Positions 1-6,848 of a stretch of 8,546 nucleotides of DNA are shown here, piece by piece. Source of the stretch: DUOH01 sp036562625 (lineage in GTDB: Bacteria; Bacillota; UBA4882; UBA10575); NCBI GenBank assembly GCA_036562625.1, contig DATCJV010000043.1, positions 1-8,546 of the forward strand. The letters are read 5' to 3'. The first letter of the stretch is position 1. Every line of letters begins with the position of its first letter. A model generated the notes under the pieces. It did no database searches. It had not been told where the DNA came from and was given only the letters and a program-made list of their open reading frames with translations. The translations under genes and the position numbers were made by a program.

Positions 1-368
1 TGCGAGAGGAATCGAAGATGGCTTATCTCTTTATCGCCCATGATCTGGCGGTAGTGAAGCATATTTCCCACCGGATTGCCGTGATGTATTTAGGACAGAT
101 CGTAGAGCTGGCCTCCACTGCGGACTTATTTGCCAGGCCTCTGCATCCGTATACCAAGGCTCTGCTGGCGGCTATTCCCGTTCCGGACCCGGAGTATAAA
201 AGAGAGCGGTTGCTTCTACCGGGTGAAATAGGCGCGGAGACCATTCCCGGACAGGGATGCCGGTTTGCCGGACGTTGTCCCCGGGCCGGGAAGGAATGCA
301 GACAGAGTGAACCGCCCTTGGTTTCGATCGGTCAAAATCATGAGGTCAAATGTTTCCTAGCCGGTTAG
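1..368 (+). CDS. Oligopeptide/dipeptide ABC transporter ATP-binding protein, C-terminal part (OppF/DppF-like)
   Basis: Only the last 121 codons are inside the window; the frame is open to the left edge (first full codon at position 3), so the ATG at 18 is internal, not the start. The segment YLFIAHDLAVVKHISHRIAVMYLG contains the H-loop (switch) histidine in the IAHDL motif that closes the ABC ATPase domain. It is followed by the C-terminal extension specific to peptide/nickel importers: an LFARPLHPYTKALLAAIPVPDP block, then a cysteine motif GCRFAGRCPRAGKEC with spacing CX5CX6C and a further Cys near the end. These features identify the peptide-importer subfamily (family knowledge). The protein would energise uptake by an inner-membrane permease. 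Walker A, Walker B and signature motifs and the partner genes lie upstream, outside the window. OppF/DppF is preferred over OppD/DppD only weakly, because both share these motifs. Confidence 0.93.
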   Translation, partial: REESKMAYLFIAHDLAVVKHISHRIAVMYLGQIVELASTADLFARPLHPYTKALLAAIPVPDPEYKRERLLLPGEIGAETIPGQGCRFAGRCPRAGKECRQSEPPLVSIGQNHEVKCFLAG

Positions 369-573
369 GAGCGCAGGGGAGGAAAACTGCGGACCAGTAG
401 TTGATGATGACAGGAAAGAACCACTGCCAAGCAGGTAGTAGTCTTAGATTATATCATAAAACAAAGGAGCGACCGATGGTTGTATTCGGCCGCTTATGTA
501 TTCTATAGCCAAATTAGAATAGACTCTTCTTTTTCAGTCTGGCAGGAGTAAGCTTGATAAGGGTAGTTTTCCG
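369..573. other. Convergent intergenic region
   Basis: This 205-base stretch lies between the stop of the plus-strand ABC ATPase and the stop of the minus-strand nucleotidase. No gene of normal size fits. It holds one imperfect GC-rich hairpin (469-493) and a 10-codon open frame at 476-508 preceded by AAAGGAG. No strong oligo-T terminator was found on either strand. Nothing else is recognisable. Confidence 0.6.
469..493. terminator. Possible bidirectional terminator hairpin between convergent genes
   Basis: The arms GCGACCGA (469-476) and TCGGCCGC (486-493) pair with one internal mismatch around a 9-base loop. On the minus strand the stem is followed by a T-rich but interrupted run (TCCTTTGTTTTATG), which could end the nucleotidase transcript; on the plus strand the tail is weaker. 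Placement between convergent genes supports a terminator role, but the mismatch and broken T-tract keep confidence low. Confidence 0.35.
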
Positions 574-2124
574 CTAAAAACAGGCTACAGTTTCTTTGGA
601 CCCAGGCGTCTCTGTCGGCGTGTCTCCCACGCGTATTCTTCCCTCAACCTCCGGAGCAATCACGCCTCTGGATTGTATGTACTCGATTAGTACTTCGTCC
701 AGACCGCCCAGTTCGCCAACGTTCTTTGCCGGAGCGAACCAGGTATATCCGTCTCCGCCGGCGGCCAGGAAATCATTGGTGGCGACCGTATAGATCCCGT
801 TGGGGAGCAGGGGCTTGCCGTTTACCTGGACGGCGCTGATTCTTTCCCCGGCCGGTTTGGTTGGATTGATTGTGAAAAACAACCCACTGACCTGTGGAAA
901 AGCACCGCTGGGCTCCGGATAAAGTGAGACTCCGTGTTCCAGACAGGAGAGAAGATCGGAACCCTTCATCTCTTTCACTACTACTGTGTTACCGAAAGGC
1001 AGGACCTCCAAGACATTTTCAATAGTAATCTCTCCGGCTTCGATTGAAGCCCTGATCCCGCCGCCGTTGGTCAGGGCAATCTCCGCCCCGGAAAGCGCAC
1101 GCATGGCGTCGGTGATTAGGTTACCCAGGTTCGTCTCACCGGTCCGCACCAACTGCCTTTCACCGACAAGCCGGACCGGGGTTTTTCCAATTACAGCATT
1201 GAGGATTGCTCTCTGATTGGCCTGCTCGGCGGTGATCAAACTGATCATCTCCCGGTCGTCATCGATGCCGGCCGCTTCTGCTGCGGAGATCAGGGAGGCC
1301 TTCATTTCCACACCTGCGCCGGTGAAGGTCAGATCAACCCGCCCCAGATACTTCGTATACTCCTGCGTTTGCACGATCAGAGTGGAGCCGACCATTTTGC
1401 CGGCTGGAAGCGGAGTGTGGCTGTGGCCGTCCACAATCAAGTCAATATCGGATACTTTCCGGGCCAGCCTTTCACTGGTGAATTCACTACCGGTCTCCAG
1501 GCCCAGATGAGCCAGGGCGATGATGAAGTCCGCCCGGCCTCTGACAGTATTAATTACGTCTTGGGCGGCTGTATTTGGGTTAATGAACTCCAGACCTTTG
1601 GTATTATTGGGATGAGATTTATAGAGCGTCTCCGGAGTGGCCAAGCCGAAGATGGCGATTTTCTTACCACCCACTTCTGTGATGAGATATGGGCTGAACA
1701 AGAATTTCCCGTCTTTTTTTATATTGGCGCAAAGTATAGGGAAGTCCGCAATCTGTGCGTCCAGGGTTATCAAGCGTTGGTATCCATAGTTAAAATCATG
1801 GTTTCCCGGAGTCATGGCCGTATAACCCATGGCGTTCATCAGCTTTATCATACTCTCACCCTTGGTCAGGTTGGTAAAGGTTTTACCATGGATGGTATCA
1901 CCGGCGTCCAGAAGTAAAGTCCGGGGATTTTCCGATTTAATCTGTTTGACCAAGGCCGCGATTTTGGGTAAGCCCATTCCCTCTCCTGTCTCCGCCCGGC
2001 CGTGAATGTCATTGGTGTGCAAGATGGTTATTGTTACCGGTGCTTCCGCAGTAACCGATAGAACAGAGAAGATCAGGAACAGGCAGCACATAGCCAGAAT
2101 CAACGGGTATAGGAATTTTTTCAT
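574..2124 (-). CDS. Secreted 5'-nucleotidase / 2',3'-cyclic-nucleotide phosphodiesterase (UshA/YfkN family)
   Basis: The 516-residue protein hydrolyses nucleotide phosphates outside the cytoplasm (family role). Residues 1-26 form a Sec signal peptide: MKK, a long hydrophobic core, then VTA before EAP. There is no lipobox at the cleavage site and no LPXTG anchor at the C terminus, so a soluble periplasmic enzyme is likely. The metallophosphatase domain (about 30-270) has the full set of metal ligands: HTNDIHG (D39, H41), DAGD (D76), GNHD (N108, H109), LAHLG (H206) and GHSH (H234, H236). The C-terminal nucleotide-binding domain (about 305-500) has TNLGNLITDA, NGGGIR (353-358), LPFGN and AAGGDGY (454-460). 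Length is normal for the family. The ATG start is supported by AGGAGG about 9 bases upstream. The gene sits alone between convergent and terminator-bearing gaps, so it is probably monocistronic. Exact substrate preference cannot be read from sequence. Confidence 0.93.
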   Translation of the reverse strand: MKKFLYPLILAMCCLFLIFSVLSVTAEAPVTITILHTNDIHGRAETGEGMGLPKIAALVKQIKSENPRTLLLDAGDTIHGKTFTNLTKGESMIKLMNAMGYTAMTPGNHDFNYGYQRLITLDAQIADFPILCANIKKDGKFLFSPYLITEVGGKKIAIFGLATPETLYKSHPNNTKGLEFINPNTAAQDVINTVRGRADFIIALAHLGLETGSEFTSERLARKVSDIDLIVDGHSHTPLPAGKMVGSTLIVQTQEYTKYLGRVDLTFTGAGVEMKASLISAAEAAGIDDDREMISLITAEQANQRAILNAVIGKTPVRLVGERQLVRTGETNLGNLITDAMRALSGAEIALTNGGGIRASIEAGEITIENVLEVLPFGNTVVVKEMKGSDLLSCLEHGVSLYPEPSGAFPQVSGLFFTINPTKPAGERISAVQVNGKPLLPNGIYTVATNDFLAAGGDGYTWFAPAKNVGELGGLDEVLIEYIQSRGVIAPEVEGRIRVGDTPTETPGSKETVACF

Positions 2125-2221
2125 CTGGAAAACCTCCTAAGCGAAGATTCAATAGTAACATAATACCACTTGAGAAGAGAAAACCCTTTCTTCATCAGCT
2201 TTTTGATTATGCGGTAAAAGT

Positions 2222-2242
2222 AAAGCCCCTGAACGGGGCTTT
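2222..2242 (-). terminator. Intrinsic terminator downstream of the flavin oxidoreductase gene
   Basis: Perfect 8-bp arms AAAGCCCC (2222-2229) and GGGGCTTT (2235-2242) enclose a 5-base loop. Read on the minus strand, the stem is followed by TTTACTTTTACC, a fair T-tract. It lies about 100 bases after the oxidoreductase stop and about 100 bases before the nucleotidase start, so it separates the two genes into different transcripts. The symmetric A/T ends could also allow some activity on the plus strand. Confidence 0.75.
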
Positions 2243-2287
2243 GTTGAAAAGATACTCAGTTGTGCTTTTATAATCGGGGATGCCGAC

Positions 2288-2296
2288 TTATCCACA
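2288..2296 (+). other. Isolated consensus DnaA box
   Basis: The 9-mer TTATCCACA is an exact match to the consensus DnaA-binding box. It lies in non-coding sequence between the oxidoreductase stop and its terminator. No cluster of further boxes, no AT-rich unwinding element and no dnaA/dnaN neighbours are present, so this is not an origin. It may be a lone DnaA site or chance. Confidence 0.35.
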
Positions 2297-2345
2297 GTTG
2301 CCCGAAATGAACAGCAGCCCAGCCAGACCGGGGCACAAAGTTCGC

Positions 2346-4292
2346 CTATACTCTGGCCGATTTCTTCTCTAAAAACAAGGACCTGGCTACTTCGTTGGCT
2401 TCATAAAAGGCGTTCATGGCGGTCCTGGGCTCTTTGGCGTCGCCAATGACTTTGACTGGGGCAATGGCTTTCAACTCTTCCTCCAGATGGTTGACGCTGG
2501 TCACTCCTACAGCGATTACTACACTATCCGCCGGGATATAGTTGTTCTCTTCACAACAGACCTCGACCCCTGTCTCCGTAATTCTCTTCAGTTTTGTCTG
2601 GAGACGGAGATTCACCTGATACTGCCGGAGTCGTTCCATTAAGAAGTCTTTTCTGGCCGGGCCGATGGTTTTGGCTATATCTTCCATGGCCTCGATCACC
2701 GTCACTTCTTTCCCCATTTCGCCCAGGAATTCTGCAGTTTCCATCCCGGTGGCGCCGCCGCCGACGATTACCACCTTCTGACCGACCTTTGACGGGTCCT
2801 CCAAAACATCATGGGCCAGGAGTACTTTAGGACTATCGATCCCTTCCACTGGCGGTTTGACCGGTTTGGACCCGGTGGCCAGGATGATCACGTCCGGCTT
2901 TTCAGCTTGGACATTCTCTTTCGTAGCTGGGGTATTCAGGCGGACATCCACTCCCCGGCGGAAGAGACAATTGATCAACCACTCCACATCACCAGCAATT
3001 TCATATTTTTTCCGGGGTTTACCGGCCAGCCGCCATTGGCCGCCAAGCTTGTCAGTGGCTTCAAAGAGTGTCACCTCACATCCGCGGTCTTTGGCGATCC
3101 GGGCGGCTTCCATCCCGGCCGGTCCACCGCCGATGACCACCACCTTCTTGCTTTCAGTCACCGGTTCAAAAGCAAACTCTTCTTCTCGACCGCAGGCGGG
3201 GTTGAGAATACAGGAGGCATGGCGTCCTTCCAGCAACAGGCGGTCGACACATCCTTGATTACAGGCGATGCAATGCCGCATCTCTTCGTATTGGCCATTC
3301 TGCACCTTGTTGGGCCATTGGGGATCTGTCAAGAGACTACGACCGACGGCAATGAAGTCGGCTTTCCCTTGTTCTAGGATCTCTTCAGCCACAGAGGGAT
3401 CGTTGATCCTGCCTACTGCTACTACTGGCACGTCCACCACTTTCTTAATTTCTTCCGCCGCCCGGGCGTTGAAACCCCGGTCCAGATCCATCGGGGGGAC
3501 TACATAGCGTAGAGTTTCATAGACCCCAACTGAGACATGGATACAATTTACCCCTTGCTTGACCAGGAGAGGAGCGATTTTTTTACTGTCTTCAATGGTC
3601 AGACCACCCTCGACCCTTTCTTCGCCGCTGAGACGATAGATAATGGGATAATCAGGGCCGACTTTTTGCCGTACATTGTCGATGATCTCCAAGGCGAACC
3701 TGGCCCGGTTCTCCAGGCTGCCGCCATATTCGTCTGTGCGTTTATTCGAATAGGGAGACATGAATTGGGCGATCAGATATCCGTGTGCCCCGTGCAGCTC
3801 TATGCAGTCAAATCCGGCCTCTTTGGCCCGGCGGGCGGCATCTCCGTAGCTCTCCACAATTTCTTGGATCATTTTTTTATCCATCACTTCCGGCTCTTCC
3901 TGACACAAAGGGCAGGGGATGGCCGAAGGGCCGATGATTGGCATTCCGGTGACGCTGGAATTGGTTTGTCGGCCGGCATGCCACAATTGGACGCAAGCTT
4001 TGGCGCCGCCTTCATGGATGACCTCAGCCAGCCTTTTCAGGCCGGGAATGAATTTATCATCATAGATTCCTAAACCGGTGGGTCCGGCTGTTGTGCGGTG
4101 CACAGCCACAATCTCCACAGTGATCATGCCTGTGCCACCGGCGCCTCTTACCCGGTGGTAATGATAGAGCCGATCGGAGACGGTACCGTCTTTGTTCTGC
4201 ATCCCCGTGCCCATCGCCGGCATAATCAAGCGATTTTTCAACTCTAAGGTTCCGATCTTGGCCGGACTGAAGAGGATTGGAAATTCCGACAT
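2346..4292 (-). CDS. NADH:flavin oxidoreductase, 2,4-dienoyl-CoA reductase / enoate reductase family (FMN, 4Fe-4S, FAD)
   Basis: The 648-residue protein has the full architecture of this family. An Old Yellow Enzyme TIM barrel binding FMN spans about 5-335 (LKNRLIMPAMGTG, HGAHGYLIAQFMSP at 167-180, and NKRTDEYGGSLENR). An iron-sulfur motif C341-X2-C344-X3-C348-X12-C361 follows. An FAD Rossmann motif GGGPAGMEAA lies at 388-397 and an NAD(P) motif GGGATGMETAE at 511-521. Such enzymes pass hydride from NAD(P)H via FAD and the cluster to FMN and reduce an activated C=C bond, often of an enoyl-CoA. Y172 aligns by motif with the catalytic Tyr of E. coli FadH, but the FadH catalytic His position appears to be Tyr here (GVYET, Y258), so an enoate reductase-like or other substrate is possible. 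The start is supported by AAAGGAG about 7 bases upstream. It is predicted cytoplasmic and probably transcribed alone. Substrate is unknown. Confidence 0.9.
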   Translation of the reverse strand: MSEFPILFSPAKIGTLELKNRLIMPAMGTGMQNKDGTVSDRLYHYHRVRGAGGTGMITVEIVAVHRTTAGPTGLGIYDDKFIPGLKRLAEVIHEGGAKACVQLWHAGRQTNSSVTGMPIIGPSAIPCPLCQEEPEVMDKKMIQEIVESYGDAARRAKEAGFDCIELHGAHGYLIAQFMSPYSNKRTDEYGGSLENRARFALEIIDNVRQKVGPDYPIIYRLSGEERVEGGLTIEDSKKIAPLLVKQGVNCIHVSVGVYETLRYVVPPMDLDRGFNARAAEEIKKVVDVPVVAVGRINDPSVAEEILEQGKADFIAVGRSLLTDPQWPNKVQNGQYEEMRHCIACNQGCVDRLLLEGRHASCILNPACGREEEFAFEPVTESKKVVVIGGGPAGMEAARIAKDRGCEVTLFEATDKLGGQWRLAGKPRKKYEIAGDVEWLINCLFRRGVDVRLNTPATKENVQAEKPDVIILATGSKPVKPPVEGIDSPKVLLAHDVLEDPSKVGQKVVIVGGGATGMETAEFLGEMGKEVTVIEAMEDIAKTIGPARKDFLMERLRQYQVNLRLQTKLKRITETGVEVCCEENNYIPADSVVIAVGVTSVNHLEEELKAIAPVKVIGDAKEPRTAMNAFYEANEVARSLFLEKKSARV

Positions 4293-4320
4293 TTTTTTCT
4301 CCTTTCGTGGTTATACGCTT

Positions 4321-4349
4321 TTTCTACTTTATGTTATCCAGTTTGTCAG
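4321..4349 (-). promoter_or_regulatory. Predicted sigma-A-type promoter of the flavin oxidoreductase gene
   Basis: On the minus strand a -35 of CTGACA (4349-4344, 5/6 match) and a -10 of TAGAAA (4326-4321, 4/6 match) are separated by exactly 17 bases. The predicted start of transcription falls about 20 bases before the start codon and just upstream of the AAAGGAG site. This suggests the oxidoreductase is not dependent on read-through from the response-regulator gene. Confidence 0.45.
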
Positions 4350-4390
4350 GAAATAAAAACATTTCGACTGGAAATAGCTGCAGTGGTACT

Positions 4391-5080
4391 TTATGACTCA
4401 AAACGGTAACCTACCCCCCAGATGGTCTTGATATATTGGGGGTTAGCCGGGTCGGCTTCGATCTTTTCCCGGATTTTTCGGATATGCACGGTCAGGGTGG
4501 CCAAATCACCCATGGAATCTAAACCCCAGACTTTTTCAAAGAGCTCATCCTTGCTGAAAACCCGGTCGGGGTTGGAGGCAAGAAAGAACAACAGCGCATA
4601 TTCCTTGGCGGTGAACGTCACTTCTTTACCGCTGACATATACGCGCCGGGCATTGGTGTCAATTACCAAACCCCGGATCTTTAGATCATCCCGCTTCGGT
4701 TCAGCCGATTCGGTCAGACGTTCATACCGAGAAAGGTGGGCCTTGACTCTAGCCACCAGTTCCCCCGGACTAAAGGGCTTGGTAATATAATCATCGGCCC
4801 CCAGGCCGAGGCCTCTGATCTTATCAATATCTTCTTTTTTAGCGGAGACCAATAAGACGGGGATATCTTTTTTCGTCCGCAGCAAGCGGCAGACTTCGAA
4901 ACCGTTCATTCCCGGAAGCATGATATCTAAAATTACCAGGTCATAATCGCCGTGTAGCGCGCGTTTGATTCCCGAATCGCCCCGGGATTCGATCTCTACA
5001 TAAAAACCGTTGATCTCCAGGTAGTCCCGTTCCAGTTCGGCGATGCTCTCTTCATCTTCGATGATTAAAATCCGCTTCAT
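4391..5080 (-). CDS. OmpR/PhoB-family response regulator
   Basis: The 229-residue cytoplasmic transcription factor has a receiver domain (1-115) with the acidic pair E8/D9, phospho-acceptor D52 in VILDIMLPG, S79 and K101 in the ITKPF motif. A winged-helix DNA-binding domain follows (132-229), with LTVHIRKIREKIE recognition-helix and IWGVGYRFE wing motifs. All catalytic positions are intact. Three ATG codons stand in tandem (5086, 5083, 5080); the third is preferred because GGAGG sits 7 bases before it and only 1 to 4 bases before the others. The cognate kinase gene lies directly upstream on the same strand, separated by 122-128 bases, so they probably form one operon with kinase first. A 5-bp stem (5091-5095 with 5104-5108) touches the Shine-Dalgarno sequence and could mildly limit translation. 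Target genes are not known; the divergent Omp85 gene is a candidate. Confidence 0.94.
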   Translation of the reverse strand: MKRILIIEDEESIAELERDYLEINGFYVEIESRGDSGIKRALHGDYDLVILDIMLPGMNGFEVCRLLRTKKDIPVLLVSAKKEDIDKIRGLGLGADDYITKPFSPGELVARVKAHLSRYERLTESAEPKRDDLKIRGLVIDTNARRVYVSGKEVTFTAKEYALLFFLASNPDRVFSKDELFEKVWGLDSMGDLATLTVHIRKIREKIEADPANPQYIKTIWGVGYRFES

Positions 5081-5087
5081 CATCATA

Positions 5088-5092
5088 CCTCC
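5088..5092 (-). promoter_or_regulatory. Ribosome-binding site that decides the response-regulator start
   Basis: GGAGG on the minus strand is followed by TATGATGATG. Spacing to the three successive ATG codons is about 1, 4 and 7 bases, so the third ATG (5080) has the only normal spacing. Confidence 0.7.
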
Positions 5093-5134
5093 ATAGCTAT
5101 TCTTATGGTCCCTGCTTCGCCGGGAAGATAAAAT

Positions 5135-5154
5135 TGCCCAGTGGCACGTGGGCA
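5135..5154 (-). terminator. Possible attenuator hairpin between kinase and regulator genes
   Basis: Arms TGCCCA (5135-5140) and TGGGCA (5149-5154) form a 6-bp GC-rich stem with an 8-base loop. On the minus strand it is followed by ATTTTAT, a short T-rich tail. It could partially terminate or protect the kinase transcript and so change the kinase-to-regulator ratio. Stem and tail are both weak for a full terminator. Confidence 0.3.
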
Positions 5155-5208
5155 GGACTTACAATGGAAAAACAGTTGAACGAAGCCAAATTGTTTTTTA
5201 TTCCAAAT

Positions 5209-6684
5209 CTAACCAGGAATGCAGGCCTTCGGTAAAGTAAAACAGATGGTCGCCCCTTGTCCCAATTGACTCTCGGCCCAGATCTCCCCGCCATGCTCCG
5301 TGATGATCAGTTTGGCGATGGCCAACCCCAGGCCACTACCGCCCACGGCGGAACCGCGCGCCGGATCACTTCTATAAAAGCGGTCGAAGATGAAAGGCAG
5401 GTCTTTTTCTCTGATTCCAGGGCCGTTATCTGTCATGCTGACCATAACCTTTTCCCCTCGGTCGTGTAAATTAATGCTGATCTGGCCGCATCTTTCCTCT
5501 TCACCCATGTATTTTATGGCATTATCGATAATATTCATCATGACCCGCCGTAGTTTCTCCGGGTCGGCGGTTACCTGTATGGGAGAAACGGCGCCCGGCA
5601 GGTAAATAAGGTTGATTTTTTTGTCCTTAAGATCAAAACGGAGTTCATCAAGGCAATCTTGGAGGAAAGAAGTGATATCCACCGTTTCAAAGTGGGAGGG
5701 CATTCTATCCAGATCCAGTTTGGAGAAGAGGAAGAGTTCATCAATTAACCTATCCAACTGGCTGGCTTTTCGGTGGATGGTTAAAAGGTAGCGTTCCAAC
5801 TTTTCCGGGGTATTAGCCACCCCGTCCATAATGCCTTCCACATATCCTTTAATTGCGGTAATCGGGGTCTTCAGATCATGCGAGATTCCGGAGATTAGCT
5901 CCTTGCGGTTGATTTCATATTGTTCTTGTTTTTCCAGAGAGTCCTTTAATTGGGAACGCATTGATTCAAAAGCGTTTGCCAACTCTCCGAGTTCGTTTCT
6001 TTTGGCATAAGTAATTATAAAATCCAGATCACCTGTGCTGATTTGTTCAGCGGCTCTCTTTAGCAGGTATAAAGGCTTGATTATACTCCGGGAAATAAAG
6101 AAGGTCAATAGACCGTTGGTAACCATTACAACAAAGACAGTTACCGCGATAAATAATGATAAGAAATTACTGGACAATTTGTTCAGTGGAGTCAGATCAG
6201 AAAACATGAATACACTACCGGCCACTTCAGGTTGGGAAAGGAAATCAAATTGGGAGAGGGAAAATTTTTGCTCTCCTATGGTAATCTGCTTATTTTGCGG
6301 ATATGAACCAAACTCCGGTAGTTCGCTGTCGTAAGCCAGGGAGAACCCAGGAGAAATATAGAAGATCCGTTCCCCTATTCTCACCACTAACCAAGTTTTT
6401 AAGACCAGCTTTGTCAATTCTTCTTCCAAAGCCGCCAAGTAATGAAGATCAGTAAACCGTTCCGGGTGGCGATGGGCGGTTTCGGAAAGCTGGGCAAACA
6501 ACCGACTCCGGTTTTGATCATGAACAGTTATACACATGTTGAATTGGCGTGAACCTTGTTTTGGGAAGTCCGGGTCACTGCTGATGAACATGGGAATGAC
6601 CAGTCTCATCACCAGCAGAATCAGTATCACCGGGATCATCACCATGGTAATATAGGACAGGATTAGTTTGGCGCGGATAGTCAT
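5209..6684 (-). CDS. Membrane sensor histidine kinase (HAMP, HisKA, HATPase)
   Basis: Counted from the chosen start, the 491-residue protein has a first membrane helix (about 5-34), an extracytoplasmic sensor region of about 140 residues with no family I recognise, a second helix (about 173-197), HAMP (198-250) and a HisKA domain with phospho-acceptor H269 in SGISHDLKTP. The ATPase domain shows an N-box NIIDNAIKY (384-392), G1 DNGPGI (419-424), F-box FDRFY (433-437) and G2 GGSGLGLA (448-455). It would autophosphorylate and pass phosphate to the downstream regulator. The open frame runs up to a TTG at 6747, but that codon overlaps a strong predicted -10, so translation must start later. ATG 6684 is preferred because GGGGG lies 5 bases upstream and MTIRAKLILSYI is a typical kinase N terminus; ATG 6714 is the alternative. 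Signal sensed is unknown. Confidence 0.93.
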   Translation of the reverse strand: MTIRAKLILSYITMVMIPVILILLVMRLVIPMFISSDPDFPKQGSRQFNMCITVHDQNRSRLFAQLSETAHRHPERFTDLHYLAALEEELTKLVLKTWLVVRIGERIFYISPGFSLAYDSELPEFGSYPQNKQITIGEQKFSLSQFDFLSQPEVAGSVFMFSDLTPLNKLSSNFLSLFIAVTVFVVMVTNGLLTFFISRSIIKPLYLLKRAAEQISTGDLDFIITYAKRNELGELANAFESMRSQLKDSLEKQEQYEINRKELISGISHDLKTPITAIKGYVEGIMDGVANTPEKLERYLLTIHRKASQLDRLIDELFLFSKLDLDRMPSHFETVDITSFLQDCLDELRFDLKDKKINLIYLPGAVSPIQVTADPEKLRRVMMNIIDNAIKYMGEEERCGQISINLHDRGEKVMVSMTDNGPGIREKDLPFIFDRFYRSDPARGSAVGGSGLGLAIAKLIITEHGGEIWAESQLGQGATICFTLPKACIPG

Positions 6685-6746
6685 CACAACCCCCAGCTTC
6701 CACCGGACAGTCATTATAATGGCATTATATATAATCATAAAGAACA

Positions 6747-6775
6747 ATTATAAAATTTCTATAAAATTATGCCAA
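6747..6775 (-). promoter_or_regulatory. Strong predicted sigma-A-type promoter of the kinase-regulator operon
   Basis: On the minus strand the -35 TTGGCA (6775-6770, 5/6) and the perfect -10 TATAAT (6752-6747) are separated by exactly 17 bases of AT-rich spacer. Transcription should start near 6740. That leaves a short leader before ATG 6684 and excludes the TTG at 6747 as the translation start of this transcript. Confidence 0.65.
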
Positions 6776-6803
6776 AGTATTTCTGAGTTCGTCATAAATC
6801 AAA

Positions 6804-6819
6804 GTAAAAATCTTTTTAC
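6804..6819. repeat. AT-rich palindrome (operator-like)
   Basis: GTAAAAA (6804-6810) and TTTTTAC (6813-6819) are perfect inverted arms separated by two bases. It lies about 30 bases upstream of the kinase -35. It could be a binding site for a dimeric regulator; as a lone low-complexity palindrome in AT-rich DNA it may also be chance. Confidence 0.35.
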
Positions 6820-6848
6820 CAAAAGACAAGAGTAATTTAAGAATTTAT

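Noticed and set aside
1369..1917. 182-codon plus-strand open frame
   Set aside because: Antisense shadow of the metallophosphatase domain of the nucleotidase gene, whose metal-binding motifs are all intact.
2125..2221. Promoter for the nucleotidase gene
   Set aside because: A promoter is expected here, but the TATTAT and TACTAT candidates lack a convincing -35 at 16-18 bases, so no specific site is called.
2811..3377. 188-codon plus-strand open frame
   Set aside because: It lies wholly inside the well-supported oxidoreductase gene on the other strand; its translation has no recognisable domain and no convincing start context.
3537..4073. 178-codon plus-strand open frame
   Set aside because: Antisense shadow of the FMN-barrel part of the oxidoreductase; low-information translation and no separate promoter or ribosome-binding site seen.
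5103..5294. 63-codon minus-strand frame spanning the kinase 3' end and the gap
   Set aside because: It overlaps the kinase G2-box coding region in another frame, and its basic N-terminal translation (MAGRSGPRVNWDKGRP) is typical of a frame shadow.
6528..6536. TTATACACA, a DnaA-box-like 9-mer
   Set aside because: It lies inside the kinase coding sequence, is only a relaxed match, and about this many are expected by chance in a window of this size.
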